Part shown: piece after piece, positions 56,237 to 64,000 of the stretch | Layout: every line of letters starts with the position of its first letter | Numbering within the stretch: the stretch's first letter is position 1 | Assembly (NCBI GenBank): GCA_036504995.1 | Contig: DASXUG010000008.1 | Span: forward strand, 434,001 to 498,000 | Origin: DASXUG01 sp036504995 | Lineage (GTDB): Bacteria; Pseudomonadota; Gammaproteobacteria; Burkholderiales; Methylophilaceae | Length of the DNA: 64,000 nt | Reading direction: 5' to 3' | Position numbers and translations under genes: made by a program | The notes under the pieces: generated by a model | What the model saw: only the letters and a program-made list of their open reading frames with translations | The model's database searches: none | Told to the model about the DNA's origin: nothing

Positions 56237-57178
56237 CTAACGCAGGGTAAACGCCTTGCCCATAAATGATTGGGTCATTGATGCCCCAAACTTTTTAGCA
56301 AAGCGATCAGCAAAGCCTTCATGCGAGGTAAAATCAACAATGTTGTCTTGTTTGATGACCTCACGTGCAACATAGTCAGAGCTACCATAAGCATCGGCCA
56401 AACCTAGCTCAATACTGCTTTCACCGCTCCAAAACAATCCGCTAAAAGTGTCAGGTGTTTCTTTCAAACGAGTACCACGACCTTCTCGCACTACTTTAAT
56501 AAATTGCTGGTGAATTTGATCCAGCATTTGCTGGGCTAATTCTTTGTGATGTGGGTTTACAGGTGAAAATGGGTCTAGCATGGCTTTGTTTGCGCCAGCA
56601 GTCATCAATCTACGTTCAACACCCACTTTATCCATGATGCCTGTAAAACCAAATCCATCCATCAACACCCCAATTGAGCCGACGATACTGGCTTTATCCA
56701 CATAAATTTTATCGGCTGCCACCGCAATATAGTAACCACCCGAGGCGCAAATATCCTCAACCACAGCATACACAGGGATAGCAGGATGTAGTTTTTTCTG
56801 ACGATGGATTTCATCATTAATAATACCCGCTTGCACAGGGCTACCGCCTGGGCTATTGATACGAAGAATAATGCCTTTAGTATGCTTATTATCATAGGCA
56901 GACTGCAGGCTAGAAATCACGGAATCCGCGTTAACCTCATCGCCGCTGCCAATCACACCTTGAATATCAATCATGGCCGTATGATCTTCACTACTACCAT
57001 CTTTACCACCAATCCAATCCATGGCAGCAAAAAACATCAGAAACAGATAAATAAAAGTGAGTGATTTAAAAAAGATTCCCCAACGACGGGTACGTCTTTG
57101 CTCGGTGACGGCACTAAGCGCAATTTTTTCGATAGCTTTTTGTTCCCAATTGGGGGTGTTTTGACTGTTTTCAGACAT
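56237..57178 (-). CDS. S49 family signal peptide peptidase (SppA-like, short form)
   Basis: A 313-residue membrane-anchored serine-lysine protease that degrades cleaved signal peptides and possibly other membrane fragments. One membrane helix (about 36-55) is followed by a periplasmic domain. The catalytic Ser is in CASGGYYIAVA (about 149), and the general-base Lys is in GANKAMLDPF (about 200), as in Bacillus-type SppA. The start is ATG at 57178. It ends a minus-strand row with Rieske, phosphatase and RluC genes, the usual betaproteobacterial order. The target is inferred from family. Confidence 0.9.
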   Translation of the reverse strand: MSENSQNTPNWEQKAIEKIALSAVTEQRRTRRWGIFFKSLTFIYLFLMFFAAMDWIGGKDGSSEDHTAMIDIQGVIGSGDEVNADSVISSLQSAYDNKHTKGIILRINSPGGSPVQAGIINDEIHRQKKLHPAIPVYAVVEDICASGGYYIAVAADKIYVDKASIVGSIGVLMDGFGFTGIMDKVGVERRLMTAGANKAMLDPFSPVNPHHKELAQQMLDQIHQQFIKVVREGRGTRLKETPDTFSGLFWSGESSIELGLADAYGSSDYVAREVIKQDNIVDFTSHEGFADRFAKKFGASMTQSFMGKAFTLR

Positions 57179-57231
57179 AATTACTTTCTAAATTTAAAAT
57201 TAACAACCATTTATATCGTTTACGTTTTAAA

Positions 57232-57591
57232 TCATGAAAAAATCGAGGTGGTGTCCACCCAGACCTCATCATTCACTTCAGAGACTGCAATTTGTTTCAA
57301 CTTTCGACCTTTGCATGGCCCCATAACACAATAACCCGTTTCTGGATTGTAATGCGCGCCGTGTGTAGAGCAAATCAAATAATATTTCGTAATATCAAAA
57401 AAATCACCCTCGTTCCAATCCAACTCAATAGGAACATGCGCGCATTTATTAACATAAGCGTATACCTTACCTTGGTATCTCACAACAAAGCCTGTGGCTC
57501 TATCGTCAATTTCTGGCAGTTGAAAGCGAATACCCTGCCCACCATCGGCCAAGGCTGCACTACTACATACGATGCGTTTGGACTCAGGCAT
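57232..57591 (-). CDS. Rieske [2Fe-2S] protein
   Basis: A 119-residue ferredoxin-like protein with one Rieske cluster, ligated by Cys50-x-His52 (CAH) and Cys74-x2-His77 (CSTH). It has no signal peptide, so it is cytosolic. The fold matches the ferredoxin-type component of dioxygenases, but here it travels with gph-like and rluC genes, as in many betaproteobacteria, and its redox partner is unknown. Its start overlaps the phosphatase stop by 8 bp. Confidence 0.9.
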   Translation of the reverse strand: MPESKRIVCSSAALADGGQGIRFQLPEIDDRATGFVVRYQGKVYAYVNKCAHVPIELDWNEGDFFDITKYYLICSTHGAHYNPETGYCVMGPCKGRKLKQIAVSEVNDEVWVDTTSIFS

Positions 57592-58240
57592 ATGTCTTTA
57601 ACCACGCACTCACGCCCGCAAAGTCATCAAAATGCGCCAATGGCTCATGCGGTAATAACCGACTTAACGGATGTGCGCCATAAGTGACGGCCAACCTTGC
57701 CACATTGGCATTTTGCGCCATTTGCAGGTCAAAGCTAGTATCACCGATCATCAAGGTTCGTTCAGGAGTCGCGCCTAACTCATCCATTAACTCTAAAATC
57801 ATTTGCGGATGCGGCTTCGAAAAACACTCATCGACACAACGCGTGGCGTGAAAATAGTGCCCAATACCACTATTCTCTAAGGCGCGATTTAATCCGCCCC
57901 TACCCTTTCCTGTGGCTACTGCTAAGGCAACGCCTTTACTGTGGAGCTCAGCAACAGTTTCACTGACTCCCTTAAATAATGGGATATTGTTTTCGCCTGC
58001 ATTGTAATAACGCGCATACCCAGCAACGATTTGCTGCAATTGATTTTCACTTATGTCGCCAAACAAAACAATAAGCGCTTCACGCAGGCCTAAACCTATA
58101 ATACTACTGGCCGCTTCACGTGTAGGCATAGGTAGGCCCGTTTCAATACTGGCATTACATATCGCATCAATAATCAACTCGGTAGAGTTTGCAACTGTGC
58201 CATCCCAATCAAATATAATTAAATCAAACTTATTCTGCAT
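57584..58240 (-). CDS. gph: HAD-family phosphatase (phosphoglycolate phosphatase-like)
   Basis: A 218-residue HAD-IA phosphatase. Seen: motif I IFDWDGTVANS with the nucleophile Asp (DWDGT rather than the common DFDGT), motif II AVATGK, and motif III KPHPQMIL...MIGDTSFDLQMA. The substrate may be phosphoglycolate, as with Gph, but the family is promiscuous and pyrophosphatase-like members exist. The start is ATG 58240; a GTG one codon earlier is possible. It overlaps the Rieske gene by 8 bp. Confidence 0.82.
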   Translation of the reverse strand: MQNKFDLIIFDWDGTVANSTELIIDAICNASIETGLPMPTREAASSIIGLGLREALIVLFGDISENQLQQIVAGYARYYNAGENNIPLFKGVSETVAELHSKGVALAVATGKGRGGLNRALENSGIGHYFHATRCVDECFSKPHPQMILELMDELGATPERTLMIGDTSFDLQMAQNANVARLAVTYGAHPLSRLLPHEPLAHFDDFAGVSAWLKTYA

Positions 58241-58289
58241 CACAAGACTACTTTTCTTAACTTTTAAAATCTTAACTTTTAAAATGACA

Positions 58290-59276
58290 TTACGGTTTAG
58301 GCGTTAGTTTCTGTAAAAAACTTTCTAACTCAGGTGGCAAAGGGGCAACCAGCTTTAACTTATCTGCCGTAAGTGGGTGCCGAATACCCGTTTCATATGA
58401 GTGCAAAAACATGCGTTTCAAGCCCCGTTTTTGTAATGCCTTGTTTAGTGCAAAATCCCCATACTTATCATCACCCAAAATAGGAAAGCCCAAGTGCGCC
58501 AACTGCACCCGCAATTGATGAGTGCGCCCTGTAATCAGTTGCGCTTCAAGTAAGCTGAACTCGCCATAGCTCTGGCGTAAGTGAAAAATAGTTTCCGACT
58601 CTTGTCCTTCCCCATGTGGGTCGTCTTCGACTGTCACCCTACGCTCACCAGCCGCTGTCACGTACTTTTGCAATGAAAGCACCACTCGCTTCTTCTTTTC
58701 AGTCCAGTCGCCATTCACCAGCATGAGATAACGCTTATCCATGTGATTACCGCGCATCGCTTCATGTAACGCAACCAGTGCACTGCGCTTTTTGGCAACC
58801 ATTAATACACCCGAAGTTTCACGATCTAAACGATGCACCAACTCCAAAAATTTAGCCCGTGGACGCTCCATACGCAGTTGCTCAATCACGCCACGACTTA
58901 CCCCACTCCCTCCATGCACAGCGAAACCTGCTGGCTTATCTATCACCAACATTGCATCATCTTCAAAAATTACTGCATTTTCAAAACGCGCGGCGACTGG
59001 CTTCTTATCCGCTTGCTCAATTTCAGGAATCGAGGCACGAATAGGTGGAATCCTCACCACATCGCCCTCAATCAGACGGTAAGTAGCGTCGATACGTTTC
59101 TTATTGACACGTACCTCTCCACTACGCAAAATTCGGTACAAGTGGCTTTTAGGTACACCCTTCAGCGTTTTGGTTAAAAAATTATCGATACGCTGCCCAA
59201 CACTACCCTCATCAACCGTCAATAATGATGCACTAGATTCACTAATTGTGTTACTTGTTTTGCTTAAATTTATCAT
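58290..59276 (-). CDS. rluC: RluC-type 23S rRNA pseudouridine synthase
   Basis: Makes pseudouridines in 23S rRNA (positions 955, 2504 and 2580 in E. coli). The 328-residue protein has an S4 RNA-binding domain (SHLYRILRSGEVRVNKKR) and an RluA-family catalytic domain with the catalytic Asp in LVHRLDRETSGVLMVAKK, and later GRTHQLRVQLAHLGFP. I start it at ATG 59276; an extension to 59375 adds 33 residues that do not look conserved and uses sequence of the rne upstream region. It faces rne, an arrangement common in proteobacteria. Confidence 0.9.
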   Translation of the reverse strand: MINLSKTSNTISESSASLLTVDEGSVGQRIDNFLTKTLKGVPKSHLYRILRSGEVRVNKKRIDATYRLIEGDVVRIPPIRASIPEIEQADKKPVAARFENAVIFEDDAMLVIDKPAGFAVHGGSGVSRGVIEQLRMERPRAKFLELVHRLDRETSGVLMVAKKRSALVALHEAMRGNHMDKRYLMLVNGDWTEKKKRVVLSLQKYVTAAGERRVTVEDDPHGEGQESETIFHLRQSYGEFSLLEAQLITGRTHQLRVQLAHLGFPILGDDKYGDFALNKALQKRGLKRMFLHSYETGIRHPLTADKLKLVAPLPPELESFLQKLTPKP

Positions 59277-59892
59277 CTCGCCTATACTACATGTTCTTGA
59301 AGAAAATGCGCTAAGCGCTTCTTTAAGAAAGAATTGGATTTTAAAAAATATATATTGGTTAATTTCGCTCGCCAAACAAATAAAGTAGCGATTTTTATAG
59401 AAATTAATGCGCTCAAGCCGCTGCAGACATCATTGCTGAGACTTATTTCAAAAAGAACTTGATTCAATAAAATAAGTTAAGCCTTGCGCGGATTTGCTGG
59501 AACTATAGGATTTTAGCCGATTTACGACTAATCCGAATTAGAATTAATAAATAAACCTATTGTGTTGGGGATTAAACCACAGTGTTCACGAGAAGTTCGT
59601 TAACTAAAGAAATTTATTAACTCAAGAAACTCGTCAACTAAACTTAGTGCTGATGCCAGATTTTGGCATCGGATTACTTTTGCGCATCTTTAAGAGATAA
59701 CGAAAAGAAAATGCACTAAAAGCGGCCAAGTAATGGTCTATGTGTTTAAGCAACCTCCTGCAGTGTATTCTGCGTAAATAGGGTGAATTGCATCGCCTAA
59801 TGTGATGCTTAATGTTTTATTAATTTTCAGCCATCCGCCCTGATACTTTCGTGATCAGTCTGCAACCCGCCATGAGCGCGGGAGTCAACACA
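59277..59892. other. Long divergent spacer and rne leader
   Basis: 616 bp between rluC and rne with no credible gene. Its right part holds a set of small hairpins described at 59652-59882. Three copies of a 17-bp unit run from about 59600 to 59643 (TTAACTAAAGAAA, TTAACTCAAGAAA, TCAACTAAAC). Confidence 0.6.
59652..59892 (+). promoter_or_regulatory. Structured 5' leader of rne, possible autoregulatory element
   Basis: Hairpins: GATGCC/GGCATC (from 59652), GCAG/CTGC (59760-59773), GCATC/GATGC (59790-59808), CTGAT/ATCAG (59840-59858) and CCCGC/GCGGG (59866-59882). The last overlaps the GGGAG ribosome-binding site at 59880-59884. E. coli RNase E is known to control its own mRNA through a long 5' UTR; whether this one does is inference. 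Confidence 0.45.
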
Positions 59893-62604
59893 ATGAAACG
59901 CATGTTATTTAATGCGACCCAGTCTGAAGAGCTGCGCGTCGCTATTGTCGATGGTCAAAAACTTATCGACTTAGATATTGAGTCTGCTGGGAAAGAACAA
60001 CGCAAAAGCAATATTTACAAAGGTGTCATCACCCGTATCGAGCCTTCTTTAGAGGCCGCTTTTGTTAATTACGGCACAGATAGACACGGCTTTTTACCGT
60101 TTAAAGAAGTTGCACGCAGCTATTTTTTAAACGATGTCGAGGGCGGTAAGGCCCGTATTCAAGATGTGCTCAAAGAAGGTCAAGAGCTTATCGTTCAAGT
60201 CGATAAAGACGAGCGCGGCAACAAAGGCGCAGCGCTAACTACTTTCATTTCACTGGCTGGTCGCTACTTGGTGTTAATGCCAAACAACCCACGCGGCGGT
60301 GGCGTTTCACGTCGCATTGAAGGTGAAGATCGTAACGAACTACGCGATACCATGGCACAATTAGAGGTACCTAACGGCATGAGCATTATTGCCCGTACCG
60401 CAGGTATTGGCCGCAATGTAGAAGAGCTACAATGGGACCTAAGCTATCTATTACAACTTTGGACCGCCATTGAAGGCGCTTCAACGATTCAAGAAGGTGC
60501 TTTCCTAATCTACCAGGAAGGTAGCTTGGTGATTCGTGCGATTCGTGATTATTTCCAGCCTGATATCAATGAAATTCTGATTGATACACCTGACATCTAC
60601 GAACAAGCCGTGCAGTTTATGAATCACGTAATGCCAGGTAATGTGCCACGCGTGAAGTTATACCAAGACGAAACACCGTTGTTCTCACGTTTTCAAATTG
60701 AGCATCAAATTGAAACTGCATTTTCACGTGAAGTACGCTTGCCATCAGGCGGCGCTATCGTGATTGACCATACCGAGGCATTGGTATCCGTTGATGTCAA
60801 CTCAGGCCGCTCCACCCGTGGTAGCGATATTGAACATACTGCATTTAATACCAACCTAGAAGCCGCTGATGAAGTTGCCCGCCAATTGCGCTTGCGTGAC
60901 TTAGGTGGTTTAGTGGTTATTGACTTTATCGATATGGAAAGCCAACGCAATCAACGTGAAGTTGAAAATCGTCTACGTGATGCTTTGCATTACGACCGTG
61001 CACGCGTACAAACTGGAAAAATATCACGTTTTGGTCTGTTAGAGCTTTCACGCCAACGTCTACGCCCAAGCTTAGGTGAGACTAACCATATCCCATGCCC
61101 ACGCTGTCATGGCACTGGTCATATTCGCGGCATTGAATCAACTGCATTGCATATCTTGCGTATTACACAAGAGGAAGCAATGAAGGAAAATACTAAAACT
61201 ATTCAAGTACAGTTGCCTGTGGAAGCAGCGACCTTCTTGTTGAACGAAAAACGTGCCGACATCCACAAAATTGAAGTTCGTACAGGCGTTGAGGTAGTCT
61301 TAATTCCTAACATTCATCTTGAAACGCCTAACTACTCCATTACCCGTGTACGTAGTGATGATGTGATTGAAGAAGGTACGCGTAGCTACCAAATGGTAGA
61401 AATGCCAACAGAAGAAGAGTTGGCTGCTGCGATTAAAGAACCGACCAAACCAACGCGTGCAGAAGCTGCAGTGAAAGGCATTACACCAGCCACTTCTGCA
61501 CCCATCATGCCAGACCCTGAAAAGAAGGTTGAAACACCAAAAGTTTCACTATTTGCGCGTATTAAGCAAATGCTTGGTTTGGCTGCTAAACCAGTGGTTG
61601 AAGAAACAAATGCGGAAAAACAAGCGCGTCGCGATGGCAACCGCAATAACCGCAATCGTAATAACCGTAACAACCGCAATAATCGTGGTGAAAAACCAGA
61701 AACTTCAGCGGCAGGTAAAGCAGAACGCGTGGTAAATGACCGTGCTGGTAACAATGAGCGTCCAAATGAGCGCCCTGCCCGTCAGGACGCGCGCCCACAA
61801 ACCCCTAAGCCCAACAAGCCACAAAATCCACGTCCAGAAAAAGTGGCGCGTGACGTAGCGCAAGCAGTTCAACAACAAGCACCTCAAAATGTAGCTGTTG
61901 AGGCACCTGCGGCAGAAAATAGTACGGGGGAAAAACGTGAAGGCCGTAACCGTCGCAACCGTAATGGCCGCCGCGACCGTGGCCCACGTACAGAAGGTGC
62001 TCAACGTGATGGCAACAACATCCAAAGCGTTACTGAAATGATGGACAATGCAGCCCCTACTACGACTGCTACGCCAACACAAAATGAAAATGCGTCAACA
62101 GGCCAAAATGCGAGTTTTGACTTTACCAATGCTGAGGTAGAGACAAAATCACAACCTGCAAAACAAACCCCTAAAGAACCAGTTGCGGTTGTAACTCCAA
62201 TAGAAGTCGCACCAGAGGCTAAGCAGGAAGTTGAAAAAACGGCACCCAAAGCGCCCAAACCAGTAGCTAAACCATCAAGCATTGAGTTAGTTGCGACCAA
62301 GGCAGAATCAACTGAGTCTGTTAACGCTTCCGCACCAACGGTAGCGGCTGAGCCATCAACAGAAAAAGCTGAGAAAAAACCTCGCCAACCACGCCGCCCT
62401 GCTAAAGCTAAAACAGCAGCGGTTGAAGAAGGTGGCTTGCAGTTGGTGGAAACAAAGGCAGATGCTAGTATCATTCAAACAGTAGCTGTAGTTGACGATG
62501 CACCAAAACCATCACGCAAACCAGCAGCATGGCAGAAAAAGAGCGCTGAATCAGCCAAAGATGAACCCTTAGTTATTGTGCAAACACAAAATAACCCCCA
62601 GTAA
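59893..62604 (+). CDS. rne: Ribonuclease E
   Basis: The main endoribonuclease of mRNA decay and rRNA/tRNA processing. The 903-residue protein has the S1 domain (about 36-120), the DNase-I-like catalytic core with metal-binding Asp in VDVNSGR (about 301) and DFIDM (about 344), and the Zn-link CPRCHGTG (about 402). A disordered C-terminal half follows, with basic Asn/Arg-rich stretches and Ala/Pro/Glu-rich segments, probably a degradosome scaffold. I start it at ATG 59893, giving MKRMLFNATQ, with GGGAG eight bases before. A longer reading from 59851 has no such site. Confidence 0.95.
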   Translation: MKRMLFNATQSEELRVAIVDGQKLIDLDIESAGKEQRKSNIYKGVITRIEPSLEAAFVNYGTDRHGFLPFKEVARSYFLNDVEGGKARIQDVLKEGQELIVQVDKDERGNKGAALTTFISLAGRYLVLMPNNPRGGGVSRRIEGEDRNELRDTMAQLEVPNGMSIIARTAGIGRNVEELQWDLSYLLQLWTAIEGASTIQEGAFLIYQEGSLVIRAIRDYFQPDINEILIDTPDIYEQAVQFMNHVMPGNVPRVKLYQDETPLFSRFQIEHQIETAFSREVRLPSGGAIVIDHTEALVSVDVNSGRSTRGSDIEHTAFNTNLEAADEVARQLRLRDLGGLVVIDFIDMESQRNQREVENRLRDALHYDRARVQTGKISRFGLLELSRQRLRPSLGETNHIPCPRCHGTGHIRGIESTALHILRITQEEAMKENTKTIQVQLPVEAATFLLNEKRADIHKIEVRTGVEVVLIPNIHLETPNYSITRVRSDDVIEEGTRSYQMVEMPTEEELAAAIKEPTKPTRAEAAVKGITPATSAPIMPDPEKKVETPKVSLFARIKQMLGLAAKPVVEETNAEKQARRDGNRNNRNRNNRNNRNNRGEKPETSAAGKAERVVNDRAGNNERPNERPARQDARPQTPKPNKPQNPRPEKVARDVAQAVQQQAPQNVAVEAPAAENSTGEKREGRNRRNRNGRRDRGPRTEGAQRDGNNIQSVTEMMDNAAPTTTATPTQNENASTGQNASFDFTNAEVETKSQPAKQTPKEPVAVVTPIEVAPEAKQEVEKTAPKAPKPVAKPSSIELVATKAESTESVNASAPTVAAEPSTEKAEKKPRQPRRPAKAKTAAVEEGGLQLVETKADASIIQTVAVVDDAPKPSRKPAAWQKKSAESAKDEPLVIVQTQNNPQ
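61630..61690 (+). repeat. Asn/Arg-rich microrepeat inside rne
   Basis: Repeats of AACCGCAAT and near variants code RNNRNRNNRNNRNN in the disordered tail of RNase E, probably an RNA-binding basic stretch. Confidence 0.7.
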
Positions 62605-62644
62605 TCATCATTCGCGGGTCATAGGTGACTAAGCATTAAAAGAT

Positions 62645-62670
62645 AGCCCCAGTTCGCTGGGGCTTTTTCT
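62645..62670 (+). terminator. Terminator of rne
   Basis: 8-bp stem AGCCCCAG/CTGGGGCT closed by a TTCG tetraloop (62653-62656) and followed by TTTTTCT. UUCG loops are especially stable. Confidence 0.9.
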
Positions 62671-62734
62671 TTAAATGACCAGATTTGGAACCCCAAATTT
62701 CAAAAAACCAGTTTAATAACTCAGGCAAGAAAAC

Positions 62735-64000
62735 ATGAGCGCGCTACAAACTCTTCAAACCACATTTGGCTACAAGGCATTTCGCGGTGAGCAACAAGCC
62801 ATTGTTGAGCATGTGATTGCTGGTGGTGATGCACTAGTGTTAATGCCGACAGGTGGTGGAAAATCACTTTGCTACCAAATCCCAGCGCTAATACGGGATG
62901 GACTTGCAATTATTGTTTCGCCCCTTATTGCACTGATGCAAAACCAAGTGGAAGCTTTGCAACAACTTGGCGTTGAAGCCGCCTATTTAAACTCTAGCTT
63001 ATCTGCCGAAGACAATATGCGCATTACACAACGTATTTTATCTGGAGAAATCAAGCTGTTATACGTGGCACCTGAGCGCTTATTGGTGAGTAGTTTTTTA
63101 AGCTTACTAGATAAAGTCAACATGCATATCGGACTCGCGCTATTTGCTATTGACGAGGCGCATTGCGTATCCCAGTGGGGACATGATTTCCGCCCAGAAT
63201 ATCAACAACTTACTGTACTGCATGATCGCTTTCCTAACGTGCCTCGTATTGCCTTGACAGCGACCGCAGACGCACCCACCCGTGCTGAGATCGTATCGCA
63301 ACTTACGTTAGAAAATGCTAGACAATTTATCTCAAGCTTTGATCGATCTAATATCCGCTATCACGTCACGGTGAAAAACAATGCAAGGCAACAACTATTA
63401 CGTTTTATTGAAGCAGAACACCCAGATGACGCAGGCATTATCTATTGTTTATCTCGTAAAAAGGTTGAAGAAACCGCTGCTTGGTTATCAGACCAAGGCT
63501 GGAAAGCTCTACCCTACCATGCGGGCTTAGACGCGAAAATTCGTGAGGCAAACCAACGCCGATTTTTGCGTGAAGAAAGCATTATCATGGTAGCGACTAT
63601 TGCCTTTGGCATGGGCATAGATAAGCCCAATGTGCGCTTTGTGGCACACTTAGATTTACCTAAAAGCATGGAAGGCTATTATCAGGAAACAGGCCGTGCA
63701 GGGCGTGATGGCTTACCCGCTAATGCATGGATGACCTATGGCATGGGGGATGTAGTCTCTATGCGCAAGATGCTAGATAGTGGCGATGCTTCAGAGGAGC
63801 GTAAACGCCTAGAACGCCTAAAACTAGATGCACTACTCGGCTTTTGCGAATCAACGGCCTGCCGCCACCAAACCATTTTGCGTTACTTTGGTGAAGAGCA
63901 TCCAGGTAACTGCGGCGAGTGTGACAACTGTATCAACCCGGTAGACACTTGGGACGCAACCCAAGCTGCGCAAATGGCTCTATCATGTGTGTATCGTACT
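62735..64000 (+). CDS. recQ: ATP-dependent DNA helicase RecQ (cut by window edge)
   Basis: RecQ unwinds DNA 3' to 5' in recombination and repair. 422 residues are seen of about 600. Present are motif 0 RGEQQ, Walker A MPTGGGKSLCYQ, DEAHCVSQWGHDFRPEY, LTATAD, the second RecA domain (IYCLSRKKVEE, VATIAFGMGIDKPNVRFV), YYQETGRAGRDG, and the zinc-binding cysteines CRHQ...CGECDNC. The HRDC domain would lie right of the window. The start is ATG at 62735. Confidence 0.95.
   Translation, partial: MSALQTLQTTFGYKAFRGEQQAIVEHVIAGGDALVLMPTGGGKSLCYQIPALIRDGLAIIVSPLIALMQNQVEALQQLGVEAAYLNSSLSAEDNMRITQRILSGEIKLLYVAPERLLVSSFLSLLDKVNMHIGLALFAIDEAHCVSQWGHDFRPEYQQLTVLHDRFPNVPRIALTATADAPTRAEIVSQLTLENARQFISSFDRSNIRYHVTVKNNARQQLLRFIEAEHPDDAGIIYCLSRKKVEETAAWLSDQGWKALPYHAGLDAKIREANQRRFLREESIIMVATIAFGMGIDKPNVRFVAHLDLPKSMEGYYQETGRAGRDGLPANAWMTYGMGDVVSMRKMLDSGDASEERKRLERLKLDALLGFCESTACRHQTILRYFGEEHPGNCGECDNCINPVDTWDATQAAQMALSCVYRT

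Noticed and set aside
58792..59388. Plus-strand ORFs opposite rluC
   Set aside because: Shadows of rluC codons with no recognisable product or ribosome-binding site.
59851..59892. Upstream start for RNase E
   Set aside because: Canonical RNase E begins MKRMLFNATQ, and only that ATG has a good ribosome-binding site.
61386..62474. Minus-strand ORFs opposite the rne tail
   Set aside because: Low-complexity shadows of the Asn/Arg- and Ala/Pro-rich C-terminal region of RNase E.

Overview
The window is a stretch of ordinary-looking chromosome from a moderately AT-rich Gram-negative bacterium. Gene content points to a betaproteobacterium, most likely Methylophilaceae (Methylotenera/Methylophilus type). 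The pointers are EF-P with arginine 32 next to EarP, a PrsT/ATPase pair of the PEP-CTERM/XrtA type, a YhdP-family giant envelope protein, an AddAB-like repair pair, an RluC/Gph/Rieske/S49 cluster opposite RNase E, and no sign of an integrated phage, IS element or CRISPR. The taxonomic call is inference from protein resemblance; no search was run.

Layout. 1-5120: smc (running off the left edge), queF, tRNA-Ala(GGC), tRNA-Glu(TTC), and a small unknown gene bracketed by two inverted copies of the same 33-bp terminator. 5121-9550: amtB with a well-formed sigma-54 promoter and two NtrC-type sites, an unknown protein with an internal duplication, pilU, a DUF3301 protein and an acidic unknown. 9600-19400: an ABC-F ATPase, YhdP, an O-antigen ligase/polymerase-like membrane protein and PpiD. 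19429-26142: glycosyltransferases, an acetyltransferase, the PEP-CTERM-type ATPase and the PrsT-like TPR lipoprotein. 26559-34524: a membrane diguanylate cyclase, AddA-like and AddB-like proteins, and GreB. 34641-41763: a sterol-desaturase-family enzyme, EarP-EF-P, then a GT39/GT2/GtrA/ChbG glycan-decoration module and a small secreted protein. 41949-46191: two GH17 membrane proteins for beta-glucan synthesis. 46249-56119: a glycogen island (glgC, GH57, malQ and a ROK sugar kinase on the minus strand; glgB and pgi on the plus strand). 56237-64000: S49 peptidase, Rieske protein, phosphatase and RluC-type pseudouridine synthase (minus), then rne and the start of recQ (plus).

Themes. Much of the window serves envelope and extracellular glycan: EPS glycosyltransferases and ligase, an Arn-like lipid-linked sugar route, beta-1,3/1,6-glucan synthesis, YhdP and PpiD for outer-membrane upkeep. 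The glycogen island supplies storage carbohydrate, and Pgi links it to sugar phosphates. The best regulatory signal is the NtrC/sigma-54 control region of amtB. The most unusual coding signals are a G7 tract at the addB/addA junction, where loss of one G would fuse the two subunits, and the four-gene module after efp that resembles the Arn pathway but carries a ChbG/YdjC-type deacetylase. I saw no clearly novel defence or mobile system. Start codons are often TTG: about ten genes are best read that way.
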